Below, one piece after another: positions 5,979 to 6,401 of a DNA stretch of 6,401 nucleotides. Each line of letters begins with the position of its first letter. The stretch's first letter is position 1. The DNA comes from Candidatus Gastranaerophilales bacterium (GTDB taxonomy: Bacteria; Cyanobacteriota; Vampirovibrionia; Gastranaerophilales; Gastranaerophilaceae), in the NCBI GenBank assembly GCA_947589525.1, contig CANQAW010000104.1:1-6401 (forward strand), given 5' to 3'. The notes under the pieces are model-generated. The model did no database searches and had not been told where the DNA came from. It was given only the letters and a program-made list of their open reading frames with translations. Position numbers and translations under genes: made by a program.

Positions 5979-6401
5979 TTATTCTTCAATTTCGTCATCG
6001 TTGTCTTTGTCATCTTGTTCGCCGTTAGAGACATCGACTTTTGCGGCAGCTGCCATAACGCTTGCGGTTTGGTCACCGGTATTATCCGAAACTTTGGAAG
6101 TTTTAGATACTTCTCTGATTTCACGAGGAATTTTTTGTTGGTCAATCAAAGAATCTACATTGTCTCTGCCTGTTTCGGGAAGCGGATCGCAATTTTGACT
6201 ATAATCCTTATCGTATCTCAACATGAAGTCGCCGTCGCCTTCTTGATCACCTTTGTTTTTGAATTCAATATCGTGAGAATGATCGGTGAAGTGTTGAACT
6301 TCGCTGCCATCGGGATTTGTTGTTGTGTCACCTGCTTCGCTGTCGTGGTGAGCAGTGTAGTCAAAGTTGTCAGGATTATAGTTATCACGTCCCGCATCAC
6401 C
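5979..6401 (-). CDS. C-terminal end of a second, paralogous large exoprotein (5' part outside window)
   Basis: The frame is open from the right edge (6401) through 140 codons to TAA at 5979-5981, so only the C-terminus is visible. Its residues align with the C-terminus of the downstream gene: DG.E, then FTDHSHDIEFKN against QDHTDNAHMVQFEN, then FMLRYDKDYSQNCDPLPETGR against FMLRY..EY...NCEPLPDTGR. After this block come 61 more residues: a basic stretch (KIPREIREVSKTSK), a short alanine-rich run (AAAAK), and an acidic end (DDKDNDDEIEE). No membrane segment is present, so the protein does not appear to be anchored by a C-terminal helix. An internal ATG at 6224 exists, but it lies inside the conserved block, and the open frame continues upstream with matching sequence, so it is not the true start. 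I infer an upstream N-terminal TPS domain from the paralogy; it cannot be seen. The terminator just downstream closes this transcription unit. Confidence 0.85.
   Translation of the reverse strand, partial: GDAGRDNYNPDNFDYTAHHDSEAGDTTTNPDGSEVQHFTDHSHDIEFKNKGDQEGDGDFMLRYDKDYSQNCDPLPETGRDNVDSLIDQQKIPREIREVSKTSKVSDNTGDQTASVMAAAAKVDVSNGEQDDKDNDDEIEE
6161..6401 (-). other. Acidic C-terminal module in the upstream paralogue
   Basis: This is the matching module of the upstream gene, with FMLRY at 6213-6227, the single cysteine codon at 6189-6191 and PLPETGR directly after it. Spacing between FMLRY and the cysteine is almost the same in both genes. The flanking sequence is far more diverged than the signature, which argues for selection on the signature. 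Confidence 0.7.

Noticed and set aside
5979..6224. A standalone 81-residue protein starting at ATG 6224
   Set aside because: The frame is open further upstream to the window edge, and that upstream part also matches the paralogue, so the ATG is internal.
6001..6400. Plus-strand frame 6001-6198 and minus-strand frame 6218-6400
   Set aside because: They overlap the paralogous C-terminus in other frames. The conserved FMLRY and CDPLPETGR block is in the frame that ends at 5979.

Overview
The window is AT-rich and is read almost entirely on the minus strand. It holds two tandem genes for very large secreted repeat proteins of the filamentous-haemagglutinin type, the exoproteins (TpsA) of two-partner secretion. 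The first (upstream) gene is cut by the right edge, and only its last 140 codons are visible, ending at 5979. A strong intrinsic terminator follows, then about 250 bp of AT-rich intergenic DNA with small inverted repeats. The second gene starts at an ATG at 5727 and stays open for 1909 codons to position 1, where it leaves the window without a stop. I translated this frame by eye along its whole length and found no in-frame stop. Because it has no stop here, an ORF caller that requires one would miss it, although it covers about 90% of the window.

The second gene's product reads as a signal peptide (residues 1-39), a haemagglutination-activity (TPS) domain with the INPAGVMFG motif (about 40-298), and a long beta-helix-like region rich in N, D, T, K and G. 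That region carries three diverged copies of a block of about 125-130 residues. A non-helical, acidic C-terminal module follows. The same module, with the signature FMLRYxK..Y....CxPLPxTGR, ends the upstream gene's product, so the two genes are diverged paralogues sharing a C-terminal cassette.

The host must be a diderm bacterium if the two-partner secretion reading is right, because that route crosses an outer membrane through a TpsB pore. The low GC and A/T-ending codons (TTA, AAA, GAT, AAT) would fit an uncultured gut-type lineage such as Gastranaerophilales, a low-GC alphaproteobacterium or Elusimicrobiota. The sequence does not settle which. No TpsB transporter, RNA gene, CRISPR array, transposase or plus-strand gene can be supported here.

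The points most worth following are the shared C-terminal module with its lone cysteine and LPxTG-like string, the three large internal repeats, and an insert of about 90 residues plus a cysteine pair within the secretion domain.
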